Below are positions 18,351-26,812 of a stretch of 64,000 nt of DNA, piece by piece. The position numbers and the translations under genes were made by a program. The stretch is taken from the NCBI RefSeq assembly GCF_000513275.1, contig NZ_CBVJ010000082.1:1-64000 (forward strand), written 5' to 3'. Under the pieces are notes generated by a model. It was not told where the DNA came from. It searched no databases and saw only the letters and a program-made list of their open reading frames with translations. Positions within the stretch are counted from its first letter, which is position 1, and every line of letters begins with the position of its first letter. This DNA comes from Paenibacillus gorillae (GTDB lineage Bacteria; Bacillota; Bacilli; Paenibacillales; Paenibacillaceae).

Positions 18351-19670
18351 CTAAAGGAGGCGCTGCTTGGGCAGATGTACAATGATGTTAAATTGATCGC
18401 CATGGATCTCGACTCTGATCTCCCCGCCGTGCAGCTCAACGATGCTTTTCACAATGGCAAGTCCGAGTCCGGAGCCTTCTGTATGGCGGGATTCATCTGC
18501 TCTTTTGAACCGTTCAAACAGCTCTTCTGCTGCAAAATCAATCTCATAAGCAGCCGTATTTTGAATTTTGAATACTACTCCATCATCCGTTTCATCCAAA
18601 TAAATATAGATTCTGGTTCCAGGAAGCGAATATTTCTGTGCGTTGCCAATTAAATTTTCGAATACACGCCAAATTTTATTGCCGTCCAAGTATGCATGGA
18701 TTGGGAATTTCGCAATTCGTTCCCGAATGACGAACAACCCTTGTCCCGTATTAGTGCTGGACTCGGCAATCGCTTGTTTCAACAAAGTTGCGACATCAAC
18801 GAATTCCATATCGAGCTCAACTGTACCGCTAGCCATTTTCGAAATATCGAACAAATCTTCGATCAACAGCTTCAGCCGGAGTGCTTTACGGTCCAGAATT
18901 TCAATATAGTCTCGTGTTGTCTCTGTAGAAAGGTTTTCTTTTTTCAATAAATCAACATAGTTGATAATGGAAGTAAGCGGAGTCTTCAAATCATGCGATA
19001 CATTCGTAATCAGCTCCGTTTTCAACCGCTCGCTCTTCATTTGATTTTCCAGCGCGCTTTGGTACCCGGCTTTCATATTGTTCATATAGCCAGCAAGCTG
19101 GGATAGCGCATCCTTGCCCGTATCCTGAATCGTATTGTTAATATTCCCTTCGGAAATTTCTTTGCTCCCGTTAAGAATGGCAATGAAGCGTCTGAGCTTA
19201 GTAAGTACATAGGGAACCAGAATCAGCACATACAGCAGTTCGTAAAGGATGAGCCAGCCCAGTTCGTATCCGCTGTAATAGGCGATTGCCCGCCAAGCGC
19301 AGACACCGGCTATCGCAGTGAGCAGTAAAGTGAGGATGAGCATTAGCGTTATTTTCCCGTTTTGCAGACTGGTTCGAATACCAGTTCTCCAACTATGAAA
19401 GTATTCCGTCAGCACACTGCCATGCCAAAAGAAACGCTCATGATGAGGCTTTTTATAATAGAGAATCAGTCTGCCTATCAGCAGGGCAAAGATAATAGCA
19501 GCAAGCAGCTGCTGGATGATGTTTGAAACTATAGAATCCAGACCAAGCCTAAGCACATATGAATACCTGTCTATAAGTACAACAATCAATAAGAAAGCAG
19601 CGATAATGATAACAAGAAGGTCGATTCGTGCCTTTCGGTCTGGTTTATTTTTTCTCGATTTTGTAGCCAA
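18351..19670 (-). CDS. sensor histidine kinase (VanS-like, multi-helix sensor)
   Basis: A 439-residue kinase with four N-terminal membrane helices (about residues 17-35, 43-65, 103-125 and 133-152), a HAMP-like linker, the phospho-acceptor in NVSHDLKTPLTS near 228, N box FENLIGNAQKYS near 336, and G box GSGLGLAIVKSIVELHGGE near 401. TTG 19670 overlaps the regulator gene by 26 nt and has no well-spaced Shine-Dalgarno site, so the start is uncertain. It is third in the operon gdpD, regulator, kinase. Confidence 0.88.
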   Translation of the reverse strand: MATKSRKNKPDRKARIDLLVIIIAAFLLIVVLIDRYSYVLRLGLDSIVSNIIQQLLAAIIFALLIGRLILYYKKPHHERFFWHGSVLTEYFHSWRTGIRTSLQNGKITLMLILTLLLTAIAGVCAWRAIAYYSGYELGWLILYELLYVLILVPYVLTKLRRFIAILNGSKEISEGNINNTIQDTGKDALSQLAGYMNNMKAGYQSALENQMKSERLKTELITNVSHDLKTPLTSIINYVDLLKKENLSTETTRDYIEILDRKALRLKLLIEDLFDISKMASGTVELDMEFVDVATLLKQAIAESSTNTGQGLFVIRERIAKFPIHAYLDGNKIWRVFENLIGNAQKYSLPGTRIYIYLDETDDGVVFKIQNTAAYEIDFAAEELFERFKRADESRHTEGSGLGLAIVKSIVELHGGEIRVEIHGDQFNIIVHLPKQRLL

Positions 19671-20343
19671 TTCCCCATACCACCTTTAAATATTTTGGGT
19701 CTTTGGGATTGATCTCAATTTTTTCACGAATATTTCTCACATGTACGGCAACCGTATTCTCTGAAGCGAAGATCAGTTCATTCCACACACGCTCATAAAT
19801 CTCTTCGATTGAGAAAACTCGGCCCTTGTTCTCCATCAGCAGCTCCAAAATTTTATATTCCTTCGGGGTCAGTCTGACGTCCTCTCCATCTACCTCAACC
19901 GTCTTCGAGCTTTTGTTCAGCATGAGTCCTCTTACTCGAATGATCTCATCTCCATCTGACTGGAAAGAACCTAAATTCGTAAACCGGCGCAGCTGAGAAC
20001 GGACTCTAGCGACCAGCTCCAGCGGATTGAATGGTTTTGTTATATAGTCATCGGCTCCGACGTTGAGACCCAAAATCTTGTCGCTATCTTCCGACTTGGC
20101 GGAAAGCATAATGATCGGTATATTTTTACTTTCACGAATTTTGAATGTCGTCTTGATTCCATCAAGCTGCGGCATCATAATGTCCATAAGAATGAGATGA
20201 ATCGTTTCCCGTTCAAGGATTTCCAGCGCCTCAAGGCCGTTAGAAGCTGTAAATACATCCACATCATCGCTTTTCAAATAAATAACGAGTGCTTCTCGAA
20301 TTTCCGTTTCATCGTCTACAACAAGAATATTATTTTTAGCCAT
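19645..20343 (-). CDS. OmpR/VanR-type response regulator
   Basis: A 232-residue regulator with a receiver domain (VDDETEIRE near residue 9, phospho-acceptor aspartate in LILMDIMMPQLDG near 53, switch lysine in DDYITKPFNPLEL near 102) and a winged-helix effector domain ending KVVWGIGYKIEKK. ATG 20343 has AAGGTGAG upstream and overlaps the gdpD stop by 8 nt. The same overlap on both sides supports a single transcript of gdpD, regulator and kinase. Confidence 0.9.
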   Translation of the reverse strand: MAKNNILVVDDETEIREALVIYLKSDDVDVFTASNGLEALEILERETIHLILMDIMMPQLDGIKTTFKIRESKNIPIIMLSAKSEDSDKILGLNVGADDYITKPFNPLELVARVRSQLRRFTNLGSFQSDGDEIIRVRGLMLNKSSKTVEVDGEDVRLTPKEYKILELLMENKGRVFSIEEIYERVWNELIFASENTVAVHVRNIREKIEINPKDPKYLKVVWGIGYKIEKK

Positions 20344-21292
20344 TATTTCTCACCTTCATCACAATATTGCTTATACTTGCCAATCCGGAACGGATGTATG
20401 CCGGAACTTCAAGATGGCCGGAGAAAGTACCAGCAATCTTCAGTTCCTCTGGTGATTGTTCCTGATCCGTGTAAAATCCATGTACTCCGAAGCTGTTAAG
20501 GAGCTGCATAACTAGTCTGCTATTAACAGTGTGAACGTAGCTTTTTACCCCGAGCTTATTTAGTGCCGGAACTAAATTGGGGTTAATAACTACACGATAC
20601 GCAGGCATGGCGACAGCTGACAAGTGGTTGTCCCTTGCAAATTCTACAATACTATCGGCGGAGGCGCCAGTTTTATATAGTGAATACATCTTGTTAGGAA
20701 AAGGGTAGATCCCCATTACCGTATCATACATTTCCGGGCTGAAAATTTCAGGTATCATCCGGTTGAGCAGTGCAGGATCAATACGCTGTGCCTCATTGAC
20801 CAGCTGCGTAAACAGCTGCTGAATTTGCTCTTTACTGCCCACCTTTGTATCCAAAACTAAATTAAAATCACGATATTGCTGCATCAGCCGCAGGATATCC
20901 GGCATGGTAAGCGGATGGAATCTGCCCATAATAAGCGAATTTGTAAACTGTAGCGTTGTTACATTTCGTCCATGATGAGCGGCCAAACCAGGTTGTAAGC
21001 TATCCGACCAACCATGCCTAGCTACAAGCTCCCCATCCGTCGTTTGCACAAGATCAACCTCGAACAGACGGTAACCTCTATTATAATTCGTTATAAATGC
21101 CTCATAGGAATTTGTGTAGCTAGCGCCGTCGACTCCGCCAAGCGCATGTGCAATAAGGGTGTTTTGTTCCCAGCTTCCACTTGCAGCTGCAGAGACTAAC
21201 TGATTCTGATCTACCCGTACAAGCCCCCAGCTGCACCAGATCACTCCAACTATAATCATGGTCAATACACTTAACATCAACGTCTTCTTCAT
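20336..21292 (-). CDS. glycerophosphodiester phosphodiesterase-like membrane or secreted protein
   Basis: A 318-residue TIM-barrel protein of the GDPD/PI-PLC-like superfamily. An N-terminal signal-anchor helix (residues 5-25) places the domain outside the membrane. Catalytic-site features are the histidine in LIAHALGGVDG near residue 49 and the metal/acid motif LFEVDLVQTTDGELVARHGW near 76-95. The end of the barrel has VHTVNSR and GFYTDQ. The usual HRG at the first histidine is replaced by HALGG, as in a subfamily of uncharacterised exported proteins, so activity on glycerophosphodiesters or teichoic-acid fragments is unproven. ATG 21292 has GGAG 8 nt upstream. It leads an operon with a two-component system. 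Confidence 0.78.
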   Translation of the reverse strand: MKKTLMLSVLTMIIVGVIWCSWGLVRVDQNQLVSAAASGSWEQNTLIAHALGGVDGASYTNSYEAFITNYNRGYRLFEVDLVQTTDGELVARHGWSDSLQPGLAAHHGRNVTTLQFTNSLIMGRFHPLTMPDILRLMQQYRDFNLVLDTKVGSKEQIQQLFTQLVNEAQRIDPALLNRMIPEIFSPEMYDTVMGIYPFPNKMYSLYKTGASADSIVEFARDNHLSAVAMPAYRVVINPNLVPALNKLGVKSYVHTVNSRLVMQLLNSFGVHGFYTDQEQSPEELKIAGTFSGHLEVPAYIRSGLASISNIVMKVRNNG

Positions 21293-21455
21293 TCGTTTTG
21301 CTCCTTTGTTATGCCGATGTAAGTCATACTAAAGGATTCAAATGAAGACGGGCTGATAAAAAAACGAAAGAATTTATGAAGTTTGTCTGCAATGTATCCA
21401 AAGCCGCCATCGCGGCCTTAAGGGCTTAGGGGCTTGGGGGATTTGCAGGACTGGA

Positions 21456-21563
21456 GGGACTTGCGGGACTTGCGGGACTTGCGGGACTTGCGGGACTTGC
21501 AGGACTTGTAGGACTTGCAGGACTTGCAGGACTTGCAGGACTTGCAGGACTTGCAGGACTTGC
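21456..21563. repeat. 9-bp tandem repeat array, about 12 units
   Basis: Unit GGGACTTGC or AGGACTTGC: five G-type units, then seven A-type units, one of them ending in T, with degenerate copies on each side. Because the unit is three codons long, the minus strand reads as Pro-Ala-Ser repeats, but no convincing gene start accompanies this. The array fits slipped-strand expansion. It lies in the 800-bp interval between gdpD and the deacetylase gene. Confidence 0.9.
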
Positions 21564-21580
21564 GGGATTGGCCCGACAGC

Positions 21581-21769
21581 ACAAAATGTAAAAGTGCATT
21601 TTGATTCCCCAAAACCAGCCCAAAACAGCTATCAAAATGCAAAAGTGCATTTAAAAACCCTCCATATCGACTTTTCAAGCCATTTTAGGCCGAACAACCT
21701 GCACTTTTGCATTTTGACACCATAAATCGTCGAAAAAACGGCAATCCACCTGCACTTTTACATTTTGAG
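21581..21769 (-). repeat. dispersed element B, copy B2 (inverted orientation)
   Basis: Four copies of a motif of the form CAAAATGYAAAAGTGCA: two forward (21581-21602 and 21631-21653) and two inverted (21698-21718 and 21749-21769). The interval reading TTTTTTCGACGATTTA on the minus strand matches the space after the first motif in the copies at 29.7 and 52.8 kb. This shows that this copy is reversed relative to them. No coding capacity is visible. Confidence 0.85.
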
Positions 21770-21816
21770 TGAGTCAATGTGCTGCAAGTTAAGCTTGATA
21801 GCTTAAGTATCTGCTA

Positions 21817-21857
21817 TTGGGCTTTGCTGTTGGGCTTTGCTGTTGGGCTTTGCTGTT
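21817..21857. repeat. 13-bp tandem repeat, three units
   Basis: TTGGGCTTTGCTG is repeated three times exactly, plus two further bases. It sits between element B2 and element A6 in a non-coding interval. Confidence 0.85.
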
Positions 21858-21894
21858 TAGACTGTGACTGTGTGTATGTTGCTCAATTAGGGAG

Positions 21895-22006
21895 AGCGGA
21901 GCGCTTCGAGTTCAGGCTGCTTTTTTGAAGATTCTATCCATTAGCATCGTGTAAGCGATGGGACAATCGAATCAAGAATAGCAGCATGAACCGAAACGCG
22001 CAGCGA
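21895..22006 (-). repeat. dispersed palindromic element A, copy A6 (inverted orientation)
   Basis: On the minus strand it runs from TCGCTGCGCGTTTCGGTTCA to CTCCGCT, with the central hairpin CATCG-loop-CGATG slightly altered here (CATCG/CGATG with GTGTAAG-type loop bases). It matches the A copies at 29.3-29.7, 39.2 and 52.5 kb. It lies 125 bp from B2, on the same relative side and orientation as at the other A-B loci. Confidence 0.85.
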
Positions 22007-22035
22007 ACCCGGGCCTTGAGCTCCAGCAAACAACT

Positions 22036-22076
22036 AAAAAACCTGCAACGACGCGGATAATTTACCGCCGTGCAGG
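22036..22076 (-). terminator. terminator of the deacetylase gene
   Basis: On the minus strand ACCTGCACGGCGG pairs, with a bulge, with CCGCGTCGTTGCAGGT and is followed by TTTTT. It lies 20 bp after the stop codon. Confidence 0.8.
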
Positions 22077-22096
22077 TCTTCCGTTTGCTAATACAA

Positions 22097-23503
22097 TTAG
22101 ATAGCCGAAGTGCTTCCGCCAACATGAGCAGGATCTTCGGCAACAGCCGCCTGAATGGTCCGTTCGACTGCGTCAGAGAGGCTTCTCGCACTTTCGTGTA
22201 CAAGCGCCGTTCCTCTTGTTGCATAAGTCATCATATGATTAATCGGCATGAGCAGCATATGCGGATCGATGGTACTTCTCCGCTCGCTAGCCCGTTCATT
22301 GTGCTGCTTTTTCGTCAGCACCCTCATTAATACCCGTAAATAAATACGAGTTGAACGAGCGAACAGCCCGTCCGGCAGCCGGAAAACGTGGAACCCTAGC
22401 CGATCAGCGCCGCGGTGAATCATCGTAACGCCATATACAGCTCTGACGTTCTCTGCCTCCGGATCTTCCGCCAATTGATCAGCCAGCATTGGAAGTGCAT
22501 GCTCAACTTCTCTCAACATCTTAATACCGGTAACGACCGGCGACTTGGAGTTGGCAGCGATAGATGAGAGCATGCGATTGTCGAAATGCAGCTCCACGAT
22601 TTTATCGCCTTTTTCTATGGTACCGTTGCCGCCCAATACGACGGATTGGCCGCTATATTTCGTAATCCGGTAATGAAAGGCGGGATTCTTCTCCCCTACC
22701 TGCTTCAAACGAAAGACAAAATGAAAAGCCCGTTCGTACTGCAGCCACATCGTAATCAGCGACCGCTTCCACCAAGACTGCTTCTTTTTGCCTTTGAACT
22801 CCTCCGTAAGCTTAATCATCGTATCTACACCTACGAACCGATAGCCTCGTGTCGTCCCTTCCTGCAGATAGGCTTCCAGCGCTAGAAGCATGTTGGCTGG
22901 AGCAGTCGGATCGGCTCCCGGCGTTCTGCCGCAGTCATGCAATAAAATAACTTCGCCCGGACGCAATTTTTTCATCATTCTGGACTTGAGCTTCTCAGCT
23001 CCCAGTTTCGCGTTCCAGTCACCGAACAACGCTGACCATAACACGATTTGATAATGACCCAGCCTTGCAAAATCGAATACGTTTACGATCCCCCAAGGCG
23101 GCCGATAATAGCCGGAACGGATCCCCGTCGCCTCACGTATAACATCACAAGTAAGGCCAATTTGCTTGCGCACCGTTTTGGGCCGCATAAGCCAATTCGA
23201 CTTATGAACATAATTATGAATACCGATAATATGGCCTTCCTCTTTCATCCGGCGGAGCAGCTCAGGCTGTCCTTCTGCATGGGAGCCAACGACGAAAAAC
23301 GTTGCTTTCGCATCGTATTTCGCAAGCAGATCCAGCAGCTTCGGCGTATATTCGGGATCTGGACCGTCATCGAATGTGAGCGCAATCTCGCGCTCTACAC
23401 GACCTTTTTTGAAAACACGAAACCCGAAAGTACGACTAATGAACGCAGGGAGGAAAGCATAGAACGTCAAGAAGTAAAGTGCCCCAAGCAGCAAATTCTC
23501 CAT
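22097..23503 (-). CDS. polysaccharide deacetylase with extra C-terminal domain
   Basis: A 468-residue protein. The N-terminal hydrophobic helix (about 3-22) is followed by a NodB/CE4 domain (about 35-235) with the metal-site aspartates in ALTFDDGPDPEYTP near 42, HxxxH-type ligands around GIHNYVHKSNW near 95, RPPWG near 133, and LHDCGRTPG near 190. After residue 235 comes a further domain of about 200 residues (WKRSLITMWLQYERAFHF onward). I read it as YkoP-like only by general resemblance. ATG 23503 has GGGG 6 nt upstream; GTG 23515 overlaps that site. It is likely membrane-anchored and acts on an envelope polysaccharide or peptidoglycan. A single-gene unit with its own terminator. Confidence 0.85.
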   Translation of the reverse strand: MENLLLGALYFLTFYAFLPAFISRTFGFRVFKKGRVEREIALTFDDGPDPEYTPKLLDLLAKYDAKATFFVVGSHAEGQPELLRRMKEEGHIIGIHNYVHKSNWLMRPKTVRKQIGLTCDVIREATGIRSGYYRPPWGIVNVFDFARLGHYQIVLWSALFGDWNAKLGAEKLKSRMMKKLRPGEVILLHDCGRTPGADPTAPANMLLALEAYLQEGTTRGYRFVGVDTMIKLTEEFKGKKKQSWWKRSLITMWLQYERAFHFVFRLKQVGEKNPAFHYRITKYSGQSVVLGGNGTIEKGDKIVELHFDNRMLSSIAANSKSPVVTGIKMLREVEHALPMLADQLAEDPEAENVRAVYGVTMIHRGADRLGFHVFRLPDGLFARSTRIYLRVLMRVLTKKQHNERASERRSTIDPHMLLMPINHMMTYATRGTALVHESARSLSDAVERTIQAAVAEDPAHVGGSTSAI

Positions 23504-23682
23504 ATTATTCCCCACCGTTTATTAATTTTTAAAGCTTGCGGCTATTGCACCCGCATTAATCACAGATAAGTTTAATTGTAACATACTGTGTTTGAAAATA
23601 GGCATTAAAATAGGCAGCCATCTAAAATTATAGTACAATCATTATGGAAATATGAATCCACTAAACCAAAGGAGTTAAGCTC

Positions 23683-24819
23683 ATGCTGCCATTTTACAAG
23701 AGATATTGGCGAACTGCATTTGACATCGCACTAATTGCACTAACAGTCTACCTTACGATGCTTACATTTAGTTATTTGTACAAAATCGCAACTCCAATCT
23801 TTTTCTCTTTCGTTATTTATATGTGCATCGAGCCTCTTGCGAAGCGACTAAATAAAATTGGCATAAAAAAATCGATTGCCTCCGGCATCTCCATTCTTTT
23901 ATTCTCCATCCTCGCATTGGCCGCTTTTTCCGGACTAGCCTATGTCATTATGGATCAAGCGAAGGATTTCATTGAGTACAAGCTGCCTGAGTACCAGAAA
24001 ATACTGGAGAATCAAATCGCCAGTAATTCAGGTCTTCTGCAAGGGCGGATTGAAGCACTGCCGCAGGATTGGGTCGTCAAAATTACAGAATACATAAGCA
24101 GTGCTACTGAAAAACTGCCGAAGCTCATTCAAACGGTATTTATGAGTCTTTACGGCTACGTTACTTCCTTCTCCACCTTCTTATTTAATCTGATTATCGG
24201 CGTCGTTCTCGCTTATTTTCTTAGCATTGAAATTAAAATGTGGAAGAAAACAGCGAATGAAAAAACACCAAATACGTTTAAAACGGCATTTTTCTTCCTT
24301 AGAGAAAATGTATTCAAAGGCATTGCCGGATATATTAAAGCTCAGGCTAAAATGATCAGCATAACGTTTATCGTTATATTCGTATCCCTTCTGCTGCTTG
24401 GCGTCAACAATGCGCTAATGATATCCGTAGTCGCCGCGATTTTTGATATTTTGCCGCTTCTCGGCGTCGGCACAATCTTTATCCCATGGATTATTTATTT
24501 GTTCATAGTAGGACAAACTTCATTGGCCATCTGGGTTTCCGTACTGTTCTTAGTTGTTGTACTAGCCCGTCAAATTCTTGAGCCGAAAATTACAGGAGAT
24601 ACGCTCGGCGTCTCCGCCTTCACGATGCTCGCCTTTATGATTGTCTCACTCAAGCTGTTTGGCATTGCAGGCGTTATTTTATCGCCGATTCTGATCATAT
24701 TAATTAAAGCTCTTTATGACCAAGGCTTCTTTCACCGCTGGATTCGAACGCCGCAGGATGAATTCGACCATGTATCTCCCGTACCGGAACCGCCGCCGGG
24801 TAACAAGCCAACTGAGTAA
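23683..24819 (+). CDS. AI-2E family transporter (UPF0118, YtvI-like)
   Basis: A 378-residue polytopic membrane protein with about eight helices in the pattern usual for the AI-2E/PerM family: two or three N-terminal helices, a long soluble stretch (about 105-150), then the C-terminal bundle with the conserved segments DILPLLGVGTIFIPW near 260 and QILEPKITGDTLGVSAFTML near 300. ATG 23683 has AAAGGAG 8 nt upstream. Members are proposed exporters or Na+/H+ antiporters; the substrate is unknown here. It is convergent with the PBP gene, leaving only 19 bp between them. A second, distinct family member is yrrI at 38 kb. Confidence 0.85.
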   Translation: MLPFYKRYWRTAFDIALIALTVYLTMLTFSYLYKIATPIFFSFVIYMCIEPLAKRLNKIGIKKSIASGISILLFSILALAAFSGLAYVIMDQAKDFIEYKLPEYQKILENQIASNSGLLQGRIEALPQDWVVKITEYISSATEKLPKLIQTVFMSLYGYVTSFSTFLFNLIIGVVLAYFLSIEIKMWKKTANEKTPNTFKTAFFFLRENVFKGIAGYIKAQAKMISITFIVIFVSLLLLGVNNALMISVVAAIFDILPLLGVGTIFIPWIIYLFIVGQTSLAIWVSVLFLVVVLARQILEPKITGDTLGVSAFTMLAFMIVSLKLFGIAGVILSPILIILIKALYDQGFFHRWIRTPQDEFDHVSPVPEPPPGNKPTE

Positions 24820-24838
24820 CGCCGGTTAAAAATAACTT

Positions 24839-26701
24839 TTAGACTTTATTCCGGTGCTCCGATTCGGACTTAGCGATGATATCCATAACGCCGCGGAACA
24901 GCTTAGTCGCCTCATTCGAGCTTCCCGGCGGCCGGTACTTCGAGAGTACCGCGACTGCATAACGAGGTGACTTCGCCGGTCCGTAGCCCGTGAACCACTG
25001 GTGAACGCGGGGCGTACCAGCTCGCTTAACATCGGCAGTGCCGGATTTCCCGGCAACGGTCCAAATTCCTTGGCGGATCGACTGACCAGTACCATGGTCA
25101 ACGACCGCCTCCATCCCGCGAAGCAGCACGCGTGCGGTGGCCGGATGAATCCTTCCGGCCCCGCCGTCGTCTGCCCGCTTCGCGGCTAGCTTTACCATCC
25201 GCTGGCCGTTGGCATAGCGGATCTCGCTTACAAGGCGCGGCTCCATCACGCGCCCTCCATTCAATAGCGTGACGACTAAGTTCGCCGCCTGCAGCGGCGT
25301 CATTAACACGTCCCGCTGCCCGATTGCGCTTTGCGCCAAAACGCCTCCGTCGATGACGAGGCGTTTTTGTTCGCCGTCCGCTGTGCTGCGGCGAACGAAC
25401 AGCTGCCCGGCTTCTTCCTCGCCGAGCAGACGAAGCGGCTCGCGGAATGGCCCGAACGGCTTTTCCGCATGCCAGCCCGCTTGCCGCGCAATACCAAGCG
25501 CGGCCGCTGTATGCTCGAATTGCTCCGCGCTTAATCGCTCGGCAATCGTAGCGAAGGCGATATTGCATGATTGGGCCAGGCCCTCACGCAGTGTAAGGTG
25601 GCCGTGACCGCCTTTTTTCCAGCAGCTAAGGCCGTATTTCCCGTATTCACCGTTGCAGGTGAACTTCTCATTCTCCCATGCCACTCCTGCTTCCAGCGCC
25701 GCAGCCTCCGTCACCAGCTTGAAGACGGAACCTGGCGGAACTGCGATGAGCGCATGATTAAGCAGCGCCTTGCCGTTTCCCTCGCTTAAATGCTCTGTCG
25801 CCTTCATCGCTGGCCTGGATACCATCGCCACAATATCGGCGCTTTCCGCATCCAATACCACAATTGCACCTTCTTGCAGTCCTTGTGCATCCGCATATGC
25901 TTCGATCTGATTTTGCAATGCTAAATCCAGCGTCGTGTCGACCTGCAGCGGATAATAGTGATTGCCTGGCTCTGTCACCCGCAGATCCAACCCTTTAAGC
26001 GGCTGAAAACGGCTGTCCATGAAGTAAGAAACCGAAGTTGCGCCAATCCCCCGGATTAATTTATCCAGAGACTTTTCTAGGCCGGAGCCGCCTACTTGAT
26101 CCGTCAGCTTACGCTTGCCGCTGGCTAGTTCTTGCGGATATGCAATCTCCAGCCATTCGGGATGCTGGCTTGTGTAGCCGATCGCTTGCTTTGGCTTGTG
26201 ACCCTCCATATACCGGTTTCTATACGGCAGTGCTTTAATGCCTTGCAGCTTAAGCTGCGATAACTGCTGCACCTGCTTCTCTGTTAATCGAAGAGGATTA
26301 CCTTTGCCTTCAACATGTCTCCAGAAGGCTGGCTCACGCAGCCGGTCCCATCTGGCATTCAAGTCAGTCACAGAAACGTTTAGCAGCTTGGCAAGCTTCT
26401 GTAGTTCAGGTGCAGCTCCCCGTGAAGTGGCCGCAATCGGAAACAGCGCCAGTGTCGTATACGTCTCTCCGGTTATAGATTCGCCGCTGCGGTCGAGAAA
26501 ATCGCCTCTTCCTGTATCGAGTACTAGGCTCCGCTGCCGCTGCACAACGGACATCCGCTTCCAATTGCCTCTCGCTGCCGCGGCAGCTGCTGACGCATGA
26601 TGCTGCGGACCTGGTGCAAGCTGAAGCCAGGCTAATCGAATAATATAAAGTCCCATCACCATTGTAAGCAGTACTGCCACTATCGCTGCACGCCGAGCCA
26701 T
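24839..26701 (-). CDS. class B penicillin-binding protein (transpeptidase)
   Basis: A bitopic murein D,D-transpeptidase of 620 residues. An N-terminal membrane helix (about residues 3-24) precedes a pedestal/dimerisation domain with DRSGESITGETYTTLALFP near 70. The transpeptidase domain has SxxK in PPGSVFKLVTEAAALE near 328, SxN as SCNIAF near 385, and KSGTADV near 560. It resembles the PBP2/PbpI (YrrR) group. ATG 26701 has GGAGG 8 nt upstream and is preferred over a start at 26725. It stands alone and is convergent with the AI-2E gene. Whether it serves division, elongation or sporulation cannot be told. Confidence 0.87.
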   Translation of the reverse strand: MARRAAIVAVLLTMVMGLYIIRLAWLQLAPGPQHHASAAAAAARGNWKRMSVVQRQRSLVLDTGRGDFLDRSGESITGETYTTLALFPIAATSRGAAPELQKLAKLLNVSVTDLNARWDRLREPAFWRHVEGKGNPLRLTEKQVQQLSQLKLQGIKALPYRNRYMEGHKPKQAIGYTSQHPEWLEIAYPQELASGKRKLTDQVGGSGLEKSLDKLIRGIGATSVSYFMDSRFQPLKGLDLRVTEPGNHYYPLQVDTTLDLALQNQIEAYADAQGLQEGAIVVLDAESADIVAMVSRPAMKATEHLSEGNGKALLNHALIAVPPGSVFKLVTEAAALEAGVAWENEKFTCNGEYGKYGLSCWKKGGHGHLTLREGLAQSCNIAFATIAERLSAEQFEHTAAALGIARQAGWHAEKPFGPFREPLRLLGEEEAGQLFVRRSTADGEQKRLVIDGGVLAQSAIGQRDVLMTPLQAANLVVTLLNGGRVMEPRLVSEIRYANGQRMVKLAAKRADDGGAGRIHPATARVLLRGMEAVVDHGTGQSIRQGIWTVAGKSGTADVKRAGTPRVHQWFTGYGPAKSPRYAVAVLSKYRPPGSSNEATKLFRGVMDIIAKSESEHRNKV

Positions 26702-26758
26702 TGCTGCATCCTCCGCTTCCATCATCCTTATAGATGCAGTATCGCCTTATCCGCGCAT

Positions 26759-26790
26759 AAAAAAACCGTTCAACCTAACTGGTTGAACGG
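26759..26790 (-). terminator. terminator of the chemoreceptor gene
   Basis: CCGTTCAACC (26766-26775) and GGTTGAACGG (26781-26790) form a perfect 10-bp stem with a 5-nt loop, followed on the minus strand by TTTTTTTAT. Confidence 0.92.
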
Positions 26791-26812
26791 CAGTAATCAT
26801 ATGAGAACTCTT

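Noticed and set aside
21456..21563. Possible CRISPR array
   Set aside because: Units are 9 bp and contiguous without spacers, and no cas genes are present.
21426..21650. Minus-strand frame with Pro-Ala-Ser repeats
   Set aside because: It consists mainly of the 9-bp array and part of element B, and has no Shine-Dalgarno site or family resemblance; repeat-driven open frame.
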